From Thermotogae bacterium (GTDB taxonomy: Bacteria; Thermotogota; Thermotogae; Mesoaciditogales; Mesoaciditogaceae): a stretch of 39,924 bases of DNA. The notes under the pieces were generated by a model. That model was not told where the DNA came from. It worked only from the letters and a program-made list of their open reading frames with translations, and did no database searches. Made by a program: the position numbers and the translations under genes. The stretch lies in the NCBI GenBank assembly GCA_026988035.1, contig JALSLY010000070.1:1-39924 (forward strand). Direction: 5' to 3'. Positions 34,701 through 39,924 of this stretch are shown in pieces; position 1 is the first letter of the stretch; every line of letters begins with the position of its first letter.

Positions 34701-34888
34701 CCGTTCTTCAAAGCAACTGAATGAAACTTTTCAGCACCAGCAATTGTGCCATGATCTGTTATAGCCACAGCACTCATACCCATTTCTTTAACTGTTTTCA
34801 TCAACGGAGTGATCCTCAAAATTGAATCTGTTAAACTATACTCCGTATGAAGATGAAGATGAACAAAGTCTGTCACTTTCTTCACCAT
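31781..34888 (-). CDS. dnaE: DNA polymerase III alpha subunit
   Basis: This 1035-residue replicative C-family polymerase starts with a PHP domain whose metal-binding residues look intact: [10 protein letters not shown] (10-19), [10 protein letters not shown] (42-51), [14 protein letters not shown] and TNDVHFL. PHP-based proofreading is thus possible. The polymerase palm has [19 protein letters not shown], the catalytic PDIDIDVED and the third acid in [27 protein letters not shown] and [14 protein letters not shown] follow. The C terminus past the helix-hairpin-helix region is short, with a reduced OB/tau-binding portion compared with Escherichia coli DnaE. The ATG at 34888 has only a distant AAGG, so initiation may be weak. 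It heads the mutase operon, with which it overlaps by 14 bp. Confidence 0.93.
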   Translation of the reverse strand: MVKKVTDFVHLHLHTEYSLTDSILRITPLMKTVKEMGMSAVAITDHGTIAGAEKFHSVALKNGIKPIIGCEMYLVGEGRKRYHLTVLAKNRNGYFSIVKALNLLAGEKKRGFTDEEILSLEDVIILSGCIGGKIPSLILNSKITEAKELVEAYKSRFGDDFYLELMDTALPKQKELNEVLIDLSNKYKIKLVATNDVHFLKREDAKAHGLFVSIGRNMRWDGNFAYGSDQYYLKSPQEMERLFGHVKGALENTLEIAQKCEEYGIEPNLELPKISEDDRSTLRKMIGFENLKGKRRSRADAELKVIESKNFSRYFLVVSDIVRTAEKLGVIVGPGRGSSVSSLVAYLLGITTIDPLKYDLLFERFLNESRAGDPDIDIDVEDTERNRLINGIMEKYGKDRVVQVGAYGTLGARAVIRAVGKALDLNERVVNDLAWRVSGYDSVKDAIAKNPALERISHDPTIGETLNYSQMLEGLVHHRTIHAAGILLSDTAITERLPLVFNDGTWVTEFDMESLASLGVIKIDILGLRTLTNIKETLEKGANREKMNELPIDDPSIYNLLKRGETLGVFQLESASATTLTKKMAPRCFEDIVALLSLNRPGPMYSGMADEYIKRMHGLSVSKDDFGLNELLRDTYGMIVYQEQIMKIATQIAGFTPARADVFRKAVSKKKTSLMSELESEFIYGCMEKGYDREKAKRLFELINSFASYGFNKSHSVAYAYITAWTAYLKATKPAQYLTSLMNSNISNPAKLSIYANEAKRLGLELLPPDVNESKALFKTENNGIRIGLAAIKGVGLAFGKDIEEERKMMRYESIQDFLSRLKKRRPSKRLVEILILAGALDSICPNRKYAIDNLEKIWDMAEGGLKALQQQLFGGGKKSVLPSIDGYPDYDLAERIRLQRQYLAITIVEQTEMGFSKIMENGHGKATFYVFESGKNILATDGETEIEILSPFPLPEEGPYEGEFIYKGDTMSLDRLLKTPSSYFIYVKDASEIEKVTSKLVDAKGKKVVIKFNRISLVIENKMPKEEESYGEQR

Positions 34889-35200
34889 CTAACTGTTTGA
34901 CCTTCTCTTAGCTAAATGCCAATATTCATTACTAAGTCACTCGGAATGTGCATTAAGATTACAAGACGATCCGAATCTTTAAAGAAAGAGATTTTTCACA
35001 TCTTGCTCAAAGTTTTCATCAAGACATATGAGCTCGCCATCGCCAAGTTCACAAGAGTGAGGAGTGGATGTGCAATGTCTTTCCCACTTTCCTGACCGTT
35101 CTGTTGTCCTTTACAGTGCGCGTAGGCGCTGACGGTAGCCGAGAAGCGACAACTGCAAAGCACTCACTTATGAGTATCTGAGCGTGCCCTGATCTCTAAT
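34889..35200. other. Intergenic region upstream of dnaE without recognised features
   Basis: Nothing coding is supported in these 312 bp. The dnaE promoter should lie at the left end on the minus strand, but I saw no good hexamer pair. The segment has higher GC islands (around 35120-35150, GTGCGCGTAGGCGCTGACGG) than usual for gaps in this window. It could be a decayed gene or structured RNA, but nothing specific was recognised. Confidence 0.4.
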
Positions 35201-35313
35201 AGAGTCCTTGGCCGTAATGTTATTGTGGGTTTGACAATCATAACAGAGTCCTTGACCATAATGCCATTCCGGCCTACGAGCCGTTGAATGGAGTCCTTGA
35301 CCATAATGTCATT
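35201..35313 (+). repeat. Three tandem degenerate units of 44-45 bp
   Basis: The block AGAGTCCTTGGCCGTAATG recurs at 35201, 35245 and 35290 with few changes (GAGTCCTTGACCATAATG in copies 2 and 3). Each is followed by an ATT and a hairpin-forming stretch. In unit 2 it is ATTC-CGGC...GCCG-TTGAAT. In unit 3 it is the perfect ATTCCGGG-CTTGA-CCCGGAAT. Unit 1 is the most diverged. Confidence 0.75.
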
Positions 35314-35406
35314 CCGGGCTTGACCCGGAATCTAAGGATGAGATCCTGAAACAAGTATGAGATCCCGGATTAGGTCCGGGACGACCTACGGTCGGTTCAG
35401 GATGAC
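35309..35406. repeat. REP-like palindromic element
   Basis: The segment has stacked perfect hairpins: ATTCCGGG/CCCGGAAT (35311-35318, 35324-35331) and CCCGGA/TCCGGG (35364-35369, 35375-35380). The outer pair ATCCTGAA (35343-35350) and TTCAGGAT (35396-35403) encloses the second hairpin and GACC-TAC-GGTC. Sequences of the type ATTCCGGGCTTGACCCGGAAT are widespread small intergenic repeats in unrelated bacteria. The element directly abuts dispersed repeat copy B. Confidence 0.75.
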
Positions 35407-35407
35407 G

Positions 35408-35502
35408 CTTGATAAGACTTCGAAAAAATTCCTTTATCGCTTGAAAAGCAATGCTTATTTGATAAATACTCATAGGTTGTAAAGTTGACATACAACTTAA
35501 GT
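35408..35502 (-). repeat. Dispersed intergenic repeat, copy B (inverted copy at 26009-26101)
   Basis: The reverse complement of this 95-bp segment matches 26009-26101 at about 86% identity. It begins 11 bp from the stop codon of the tautomerase gene and ends against the REP-like element. See copy A for shared blocks. Confidence 0.85.
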
Positions 35503-35513
35503 AAGTCAATCTT

Positions 35514-35849
35514 TTAAAATGTTGCTCCATTCCACCCCCACATCGAGCCCTTTACATTTGCAAAGTTTATGTATATTCTATCTGCTTCTAATTTTAAATG
35601 TTTCCCGAGGAAATCGCAAATCGCCTTTGAAAGCTTTCTTGTTTCCGATTCCGCGAGTCCTATACTTCTCAAATCAACAAACGCGCATAGTTCTTCACTT
35701 CCACCGAATAGCATTTCTTTTTCTTCCAAAGAGACCATGACATATCTTTCAGGTTTTCCAAGCTCCTTAGCAATGAAAGAAGAAAGTTCTCTAATCAAAG
35801 AAAACTTTTCATCTATTTTTGCGTTGGTTTGTACACTAAAATAAGGCAT
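35514..35849 (-). CDS. MIF-family tautomerase
   Basis: This 111-residue protein resembles macrophage migration inhibitory factor, a trimeric ketonase/enolase-type tautomerase whose N-terminal proline is the catalytic base. Pro2 follows the initiator Met (MPYFSVQTN). The family elements LGKPERYVMVSL (active-site Lys32), LRSIG, DRIYINF and the C-terminal WGWNGATF all match the animal-type MIF pattern closely. The CxxC that gives MIF its thiol-reductase activity is broken: the segment reads CAFV (55-58), with no second Cys. The gene has a strong GGAGGTG ribosome site and stands alone, divergent from the iron-sulfur operon. Its substrate, perhaps a phenylpyruvate-like keto acid, is unknown. Confidence 0.9.
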   Translation of the reverse strand: MPYFSVQTNAKIDEKFSLIRELSSFIAKELGKPERYVMVSLEEKEMLFGGSEELCAFVDLRSIGLAESETRKLSKAICDFLGKHLKLEADRIYINFANVKGSMWGWNGATF

Positions 35850-35895
35850 CCCCTACACCTCCATTTTGATCGATCATGCTCATACCATTTTACCA

Positions 35896-35948
35896 CATCA
35901 CATTGACTCCTGGATTCATTGACATGTGATGGTTTAAAGGTATATCAT
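35896..35948 (+). promoter_or_regulatory. Promoter of the iron-sulfur operon with flanking inverted repeat
   Basis: TTGACA (35919-35924) is followed after 18 bp by TATCAT (35943-35948); TATATC at 35941 with 16 bp is an alternative. CATCACAT (35896-35903) and ATGTGATG (35924-35931) are an 8-bp inverted repeat bracketing the -35 box, and CATTGAC occurs twice (35901, 35918). A regulator bound here could control this operon and perhaps the divergent tautomerase gene. Confidence 0.55.
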
Positions 35949-35987
35949 ATATATGCAAAATGTATAAAATTTTTGGGAGGTGCTTTT

Positions 35988-36317
35988 ATGAAAATCATGC
36001 TTGCAACAAACGAACCATCACTTGAAAGCCAAATAGCAGACAGATTCGCAAGAGCTCCATATTTTCTAGTATACGAGGATAAGTCCAACAAGTACAAAGT
36101 TATAGAGAACAACGCGGATATATCGCGCGGTATGGGGCCAAAAGCTGTTCAAATTGCCATTGACAACAAAGTTAAAGTGCTCATTTCAGCACTGCCAGGC
36201 GGAAACGCCATGGAGGCGTTGAAAAGTTCTGAAATAGATGTCTACGATGGCAGAGGTTTAAAAGTCTCTGAAGCTTTAGAAAAATTCAAAAACGGAGAAT
36301 TGAAAAAAGTATCATGA
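35988..36317 (+). CDS. NifX/NifB-type metal-cofactor-binding domain protein
   Basis: This 109-residue single-domain protein belongs to the dinitrogenase iron-molybdenum cofactor family, whose members carry or bind metal-sulfur clusters. Family marks are the N-terminal MKIMLATNEPSLESQIADRFARAPYFLVY and ISRGMGPKAVQIAIDNKVKVLIS, then GNAMEALKSSEIDVYDG. No Cys is present. Several thermophiles without nitrogenase encode such proteins beside MinD-type ferredoxin ATPases, so a nitrogenase link is not implied. The ATG follows GGGAGG. The stop overlaps the next start (ATGA), making it the first gene of a coupled five-gene operon. It may be the carrier or target of the product assembled by the ATPases. 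Confidence 0.85.
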   Translation: MKIMLATNEPSLESQIADRFARAPYFLVYEDKSNKYKVIENNADISRGMGPKAVQIAIDNKVKVLISALPGGNAMEALKSSEIDVYDGRGLKVSEALEKFKNGELKKVS

Positions 36318-37168
36318 AGATTGCTGTGCTTTCAGGAAAAGGAGGGACAGGCAAAACCACTGTCGCAACGAATCTGGCATATTCGCTGCGACAGAATGGT
36401 AAAAAAGTTCAACTTCTTGATGCCGACGCAGAAGAACCGAATTCTCATATCTTTTTCAACGTGGATTACGTTACGGAAGAACCGGTGAACATCCTGATTC
36501 CAAACATTGATAGAAGCGCATGCACCCACTGTGGGAAGTGCGCCCAGGCGTGTGAATTTTCAGCGATCAGTGTTTCACAAAAACATATAATGGTGTTTGA
36601 ATATTTGTGCCACGGCTGTGGAGTGTGTTCGATGGTTTGCCCAGTAAATGCTATATCTGAAATGCCAAAAGAGATCGGAAAAGTAAGAGTTGGCCTAACA
36701 CACGAAGGCATAGTGTTTGGAGAAGGAGTTTTGAACATAGGAGAACCGTCTCCAGTTAGAGTTATAAGGCAAATGAAAAAGCATATCGATCAAAATATGG
36801 ATGTCGTTATCCTGGATTCTCCACCTGGAACATCTTGTCCTGTTATTGAAACGCTTCAAGGTATTGATTTCGCGTTGCTCGTTACCGAACCAACCCCATT
36901 TGGGCTACACGATTTGAAATTATCTATCAGTATCATAAGGAATTTAAACGTGGAAACTGGCGTCGTTCTAAACAGATACGATGGAGTTTACACAAAAATC
37001 GAAAAATACTTAAATAAGGAAAACATCCCTTTGTTGATGACCATTCCATACGATGTGATCATCGCACGCAGCTATTCAAACGGACAACTTTTTTCTAAAG
37101 TTAGAAAAGAGTATGTCGAGGAGTTTATTAAACTCTTTCAAAGAATCGAGGCGATGGCTGCGTGTTAA
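36314..37168 (+). CDS. MinD/Mrp-type ATPase with inserted two-cluster ferredoxin domain (first of two)
   Basis: This 284-residue protein is a deviant-Walker P-loop ATPase (SGKGGTGKTT, 7-16) of the MinD/Mrp/NBP35 class. An inserted bacterial ferredoxin domain carries two CxxCxxCxxxC motifs (Cys70-73-76-80 and Cys99-102-105-109), enough for two [4Fe-4S] clusters. Later motifs are VVILDSPPGTSCPVIETL (Walker B region), LLVTEPTPFGLHDL and a VLNRYD base-specificity motif. Relatives in the Mrp/NBP35 group hold and transfer Fe-S clusters using ATP. It shares bases with both neighbours and is paralogous to the next gene. Its precise partner is unknown, and the NifX-like protein is the best guess. Confidence 0.87.
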   Translation: MKIAVLSGKGGTGKTTVATNLAYSLRQNGKKVQLLDADAEEPNSHIFFNVDYVTEEPVNILIPNIDRSACTHCGKCAQACEFSAISVSQKHIMVFEYLCHGCGVCSMVCPVNAISEMPKEIGKVRVGLTHEGIVFGEGVLNIGEPSPVRVIRQMKKHIDQNMDVVILDSPPGTSCPVIETLQGIDFALLVTEPTPFGLHDLKLSISIIRNLNVETGVVLNRYDGVYTKIEKYLNKENIPLLMTIPYDVIIARSYSNGQLFSKVRKEYVEEFIKLFQRIEAMAAC

Positions 37169-38037
37169 GACAAATCGCCATAGTAAGTGGTAAAGGTGGA
37201 ACTGGGAAAACAACGCTTTCAGCGTCATTTTCATATCTCACGCGAGAACGCGTAATGGCAGATTGTGACGTTGACGCTCCAAACTTACATATAATATTAA
37301 AACCAGAAGTAAAAAATGCCCACAAATATATCGGTTCAAAAAAAGCTATCTTGGACCAATCAAAATGTGTGAAGTGTGGTATATGTCAGCAAGTGTGCAG
37401 ATTCGATGCCATCAGCTTTGATGATGACAAGTACTTCATTAAAGAATACGCATGTGAAGGCTGCAACGCGTGTGTTATGAAATGCCCAACGAAAGCATTG
37501 AAACTTATCGACTCTTTGAGTGGAGAATATTACTTATCCGAAACCCAAAAAGGGCCTATGGCTCACGCACTCTTACAACCCGGTGAAGAAACAACTGGGG
37601 GACTTATTGCAGAAGTGAGAAAAGAGGCTGTAAGAGTAGCCAGAGAAAAGGATATTCCGATCGTGGTAATAGATGGGGCTCCCGGCATAGGATGTCCAGC
37701 AACATCATCCGTAACTTCAGCAAACTACGTTGTCATCGTTGCAGAACCAACTATGAGCGGGTTACACGATCTTAAACGTATAGTTCAAACAGTCGAACAT
37801 TTTAGAATACCAATGGGAATCGTCATAAACAAGTACAACATAAACGAATTTCAAACAAATAAAATAGAAAAATACTGTGAAGACAGATCATTGGAAATAT
37901 TGGGAAAGATACCATACGATGCAACTGTCAAAACAGCAACTGAACAAGCCAAATCCATTATGTTTTACGAATGTCCTGCTTCCCATGAAATACGAAAAAT
38001 ATGGAACAAGATCGAAAATAAAGTGATGAAGAGGTGA
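37162..38037 (+). CDS. MinD/Mrp-type ATPase with inserted two-cluster ferredoxin domain (second of two)
   Basis: This 291-residue paralog of the preceding protein starts with GTG 37162, overlapping it by 7 bp. It has Walker A SGKGGTGKTT (9-18), the ferredoxin insert with Cys69-72-75-79 and Cys98-101-104-108, IVVIDGAPGIGCPATSSV, VIVAEPTMSGLHDLKR and VINKYN. The G-A-P-G-I-G-C-P segment differs from S-P-P-G-T-S-C-P of its neighbour. A conserved Cys is present in both. The pair could act as a heterodimer, as MinD-family ATPases work in pairs across an ATP sandwich. Context points to cluster assembly or ATP-driven electron transfer. Confidence 0.87.
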   Translation: MLRQIAIVSGKGGTGKTTLSASFSYLTRERVMADCDVDAPNLHIILKPEVKNAHKYIGSKKAILDQSKCVKCGICQQVCRFDAISFDDDKYFIKEYACEGCNACVMKCPTKALKLIDSLSGEYYLSETQKGPMAHALLQPGEETTGGLIAEVRKEAVRVAREKDIPIVVIDGAPGIGCPATSSVTSANYVVIVAEPTMSGLHDLKRIVQTVEHFRIPMGIVINKYNINEFQTNKIEKYCEDRSLEILGKIPYDATVKTATEQAKSIMFYECPASHEIRKIWNKIENKVMKR

Positions 38038-38043
38038 TGAATC

Positions 38044-38325
38044 ATGCCATGGGTTAGAGAAGAACAATGTAAAGGATGCGCAATTTGTGTTGATGCTTGC
38101 CCGATTGAAGGTGCAATAAAGATGGATAGCGGCAAAGCTCACATAAACAACGCTATCTGCACGCGATGTGGAAAATGCATGGAGGTCTGCCCAACAAACG
38201 CTATAAGACCAAACTCCGAAAATCCGGCGCTTCGTGGATTAGGAAGAGGACGTGGAACTGGAATGGGGTATGGTAGAGGCCAAAGGCGTGGCATGGGCCG
38301 TGGTCGCGGAATGAGAGATTGGTGA
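38044..38325 (+). CDS. 2[4Fe-4S] ferredoxin with arginine/glycine-rich tail
   Basis: This 93-residue protein has a small ferredoxin domain (1-58) with Cys9-12-15-19 and Cys39-42-45-49. An unusual tail (about 63-93) made of Gly, Arg and Met follows, including GLGRGRGTGMGYGRGQRRG. The tail recalls the glycine-rich DUF5320-type small proteins often encoded beside NifX/MinD clusters, here seemingly fused to a ferredoxin. Such a low-complexity cationic tail could bind RNA, membrane or an acidic partner. GAGGTGATG precedes the ATG. The stop TGA overlaps the start of the radical SAM gene (TGATG). It is probably the electron donor or cluster carrier of the operon. Confidence 0.87.
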   Translation: MPWVREEQCKGCAICVDACPIEGAIKMDSGKAHINNAICTRCGKCMEVCPTNAIRPNSENPALRGLGRGRGTGMGYGRGQRRGMGRGRGMRDW

Positions 38326-39266
38326 TGACTTACAAGTACGTTTACGGTCCGGTTCCTTCAAGAAGACTTGGCAGGTCTTTGGGGGTAAGTCCCATACCTT
38401 CAAAGACCTGCAATTATTCTTGTGTTTATTGTCAATTAGGGAGAACCGATCATATGACAAACACGAGACAGGATTTTTTCGATCCGAGGAAGGTGTTGAG
38501 CGAAATAACAAGCGCTGTGAAAGAAAATCCCAACGGGATCGATTACATAACTTTCGTTGGAGAAGGCGAACCCACCTTGTGTGCTTCGCTTGGATATCTT
38601 ATTCATCAAGTTAAATCCAGAACGCATTTACCAGTTGCTGTAATAACAAATGGTTCTTTACTTTACGATCCATTTGTAAGGAATGAGCTTTTGAATGCAG
38701 ATGTCGTGCTTCCCTCTTTAGATGCAGGTGATAGTGAAACTTTTCTGAGAATTAACAGGCCGCACAAGTCAATAAATTTTGATTCAATGTTAAATGGGCT
38801 CAAAGAATTTTCAAAAGTTTTCCATGGGCAGTTCTGGATCGAGGTAATGCTTGTTAAAAATCTGAACGATTCTGAAAAAGAACTTAAAAAGATCTCAGAA
38901 GCACTCGAAGATATAAAACCAGATCGTGTTTACATAAATGTTCCAATTCGTCCACCAGCCGAATCATGGGTTGAGATTCCTGACGAAGACACGATAGTCA
39001 AAGCGCATGAAATTTTACATAGCTACGTCATTGCAAAATATGAAGAGGGAGACTTTCACATAGACGACCCTTCTCAGCTTTACGATGCGATCTTGAAAAT
39101 ATGCGAACGTCATCCAATGAGAGAAGAGCAAGTAAGAAATCTTGCAAAGAAATTCGTTGCAAACGCTGATAAGATCATTGTGAATCTCAAAAACGATCCA
39201 AATGTGAAAGTCATCCAATATAGAGGAAAAACCTTCTTCGTGGTAATCCAAAAAAATTATTTTTAA
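38325..39266 (+). CDS. Radical SAM protein (COG0731-like)
   Basis: This 313-residue radical S-adenosylmethionine enzyme has the cluster motif CNYSCVYC (Cys29, Cys33, Cys36). YVYGPVPSRRLGRSLGVSPIP precedes it, a beginning typical of the COG0731 group related to wybutosine-type enzymes. FVGEGEPTL (SAM-binding GE motif), VAVITNGSLL, DVVLPSLDAGD and INVPIRPPAESW follow along the barrel. A C-terminal helical part of about 80 residues resembles a small winged helix (MREEQVRNLAKKFVANADKIIVNL). ATG 38325 was chosen because it overlaps the ferredoxin stop and starts at the conserved YVYGPVPSR. Earlier GTG/TTG codons add only two residues. The reaction is unknown; the preceding ferredoxin may supply electrons. 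Confidence 0.88.
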   Translation: MTYKYVYGPVPSRRLGRSLGVSPIPSKTCNYSCVYCQLGRTDHMTNTRQDFFDPRKVLSEITSAVKENPNGIDYITFVGEGEPTLCASLGYLIHQVKSRTHLPVAVITNGSLLYDPFVRNELLNADVVLPSLDAGDSETFLRINRPHKSINFDSMLNGLKEFSKVFHGQFWIEVMLVKNLNDSEKELKKISEALEDIKPDRVYINVPIRPPAESWVEIPDEDTIVKAHEILHSYVIAKYEEGDFHIDDPSQLYDAILKICERHPMREEQVRNLAKKFVANADKIIVNLKNDPNVKVIQYRGKTFFVVIQKNYF

Positions 39267-39440
39267 CCCATCAATCCAGCTTACAACCTTGAGATTGTGA
39301 TATACTCGATACACTTCAAAATTGAAGTCCAAAAAGTAATCATCGGCGATGACATTGCCTTGCAGGAGCCTCCGCAGCGTAGCGAGGACAGATCCGAAAG
39401 ACAATTGTCAGAGCCATCAACACTTATCTTTTAAAGTTAA

Positions 39441-39470
39441 ATTAGTATACACTATATTAGTATACACTAT
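39441..39470. repeat. Two exact tandem 15-bp units upstream of glf
   Basis: ATTAGTATACACTAT occurs twice head-to-tail (39441-39455, 39456-39470), ending 29 bp before the glf start codon. Tandem units at a promoter suggest a regulator site or slippage-prone spacing. They may contain the -10 (TATACA- or TATATT-like hexamers). The rest of the 233-bp gap (39267-39499) holds a small palindrome, ACTTCAA-AA-TTGAAGT (near 39314-39330), that could end the preceding operon. Confidence 0.65.
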
Positions 39471-39499
39471 AGTTGAAAAATGATATAGAGGAGGAAGGT

Positions 39500-39924
39500 A
39501 TGAAGAATTTCTGTGTGGTGGTAGGAGCCGGTCTTGCTGGTGCCACGACTGCAAGAGTTTTGGCAGAGGCTGGTGAACGTGTTCTCGTGGTGGAAAAATT
39601 GCAACACATCGCGGGTCATGTTTATGATGAATTTAATGAAGATGGGATATTGATTCACACTTACGGTCCACACATATTTCACACCAAAAATGCGGGTGTT
39701 TTCAAATTCTTGAGCAAGTTCACAAAGTGGCACTATTACCAACATAAAGTGCTAACTTACGTGGATGGAATGCTTGTGCCTTTTCCAATAAATCGAGACA
39801 CGATTGCACAGCTTTTTGGAGTGGAAATATCAACAAATGACGTGAAAAAATTCTTAGAACAAGAAGTGAAAAACTCCGAGTTCAGAGATCCACCAGAAAA
39901 TTTTGAAGACGCGGTTGTTTCACA
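39500..39924 (+). CDS. glf: UDP-galactopyranose mutase, N-terminal part (cut by window edge)
   Basis: The visible 141 codons encode the start of a flavoprotein that converts UDP-galactopyranose to UDP-galactofuranose for surface glycans. The dinucleotide-binding fold is CVVVGAGLAGATTARVL followed by VLVVEK. QHIAGHVYDEFNEDGILIH and TYGPHIFHTKN match the flavin/substrate regions of bacterial Glf enzymes (usual forms are HIGGNxY and GAHIFHT). Here Gly-His replaces Gly-Asn. GAGGAAGG lies before the ATG at 39500. The rest of the gene is outside the window. An unrelated amine oxidase-like protein is unlikely, given the GPHIFHT motif. Confidence 0.9.
   Translation, partial: MKNFCVVVGAGLAGATTARVLAEAGERVLVVEKLQHIAGHVYDEFNEDGILIHTYGPHIFHTKNAGVFKFLSKFTKWHYYQHKVLTYVDGMLVPFPINRDTIAQLFGVEISTNDVKKFLEQEVKNSEFRDPPENFEDAVVS

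Noticed and set aside
35201-35313. Possible CRISPR array in the 44-45 bp tandem units
   Set aside because: The units are degenerate, the intervening parts are hairpin-forming and related to one another rather than unique spacers, and no cas gene is present.
35309-35530. Open frame of 73 codons on the minus strand across the repeat region
   Set aside because: It runs through the REP-like palindromes and the dispersed repeat, has no ribosome site and no recognisable protein pattern.
35988-36317. Evidence for nitrogen fixation
   Set aside because: Only the NifX-type domain and MinD-type (not true NifH) ATPases occur; no nifD, nifK or nifB-type gene is present, and such domains are common in non-fixing anaerobes.
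39280-39310. Possible third copy of the dispersed repeat (CTTACAACCTTGAGATTGTG)
   Set aside because: Similarity is limited to about 20 bp with mismatches, and the rest of the 95-bp element is absent, so chance or a decayed remnant cannot be told apart.
39015-39404. Open frame of 129 codons on the minus strand opposite the radical SAM gene end
   Set aside because: It lies mostly antisense to a well-supported gene, has no start-site support, and its composition looks like a shadow frame.

Overview
The window looks like a chromosome segment of a moderately AT-rich, anaerobic, sugar-using bacterium, most probably of the phylum Thermotogota. That call is an inference from gene content and protein resemblance: a GH130/GH38/ROK sugar locus, a K+-dependent membrane pyrophosphatase of the Thermotoga type, a 90-residue HU protein, non-lipoprotein binding proteins, and a NifX/MinD-ferredoxin cluster. 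I cannot fix the genus. No tRNA, rRNA, CRISPR array, transposase or phage gene was seen. Both edges cut genes: pheS on the left and a UDP-galactopyranose mutase gene on the right.

Layout. 1-463 (minus) is the start of pheS. 758-10591 (plus) is a glycan-use operon: ROK regulator, GT-A-like glycosyltransferase, GH130, ABC binding protein, two permeases and GH38 alpha-mannosidase, followed by queD. It lacks an ABC ATPase gene. 10600-15778 holds two divergent envelope-type genes (a small exported beta-rich protein and an OstA/LptA-like protein), then a ferritin-like protein, an aminotransferase, MurJ and a Fur-family regulator. 15678-19078 (minus) couples a periplasmic-ligand/GAF/HD-GYP sensor to a nuclease-less ComEC channel protein, whose end overlaps fur by 101 bp. 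19153-25871 (minus) holds a membrane pyrophosphatase and a four-gene molybdenum hydroxylase operon with two FAD subunits. 26288-28809 has a DEAD-box helicase, HU and a small membrane protein. 28853-34888 (minus) is an overlapping operon of dnaE, the two subunits of a B12-dependent acyl-CoA mutase and its MeaB chaperone. 34889-35513 is a repeat-rich gap. 35514-35849 is a MIF-type tautomerase. 35988-39266 (plus) is a tight five-gene iron-sulfur operon: NifX-like protein, two MinD-type ATPases each carrying a two-cluster ferredoxin insert, an arginine/glycine-tailed ferredoxin, and a radical SAM enzyme.

The best candidates for something undescribed are the NifX/MinD-Fd/ferredoxin/radical SAM operon, the ligand-sensing HD-GYP protein translationally coupled to ComEC, the Mo-hydroxylase with a second FAD subunit whose flavin site looks eroded, and a dispersed intergenic repeat of about 95 bp present in two inverted copies (26009-26101 and 35408-35502). 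Promoter, operator and terminator calls come from reading motifs by eye. Functions are assigned from remembered family motifs, without database searches.
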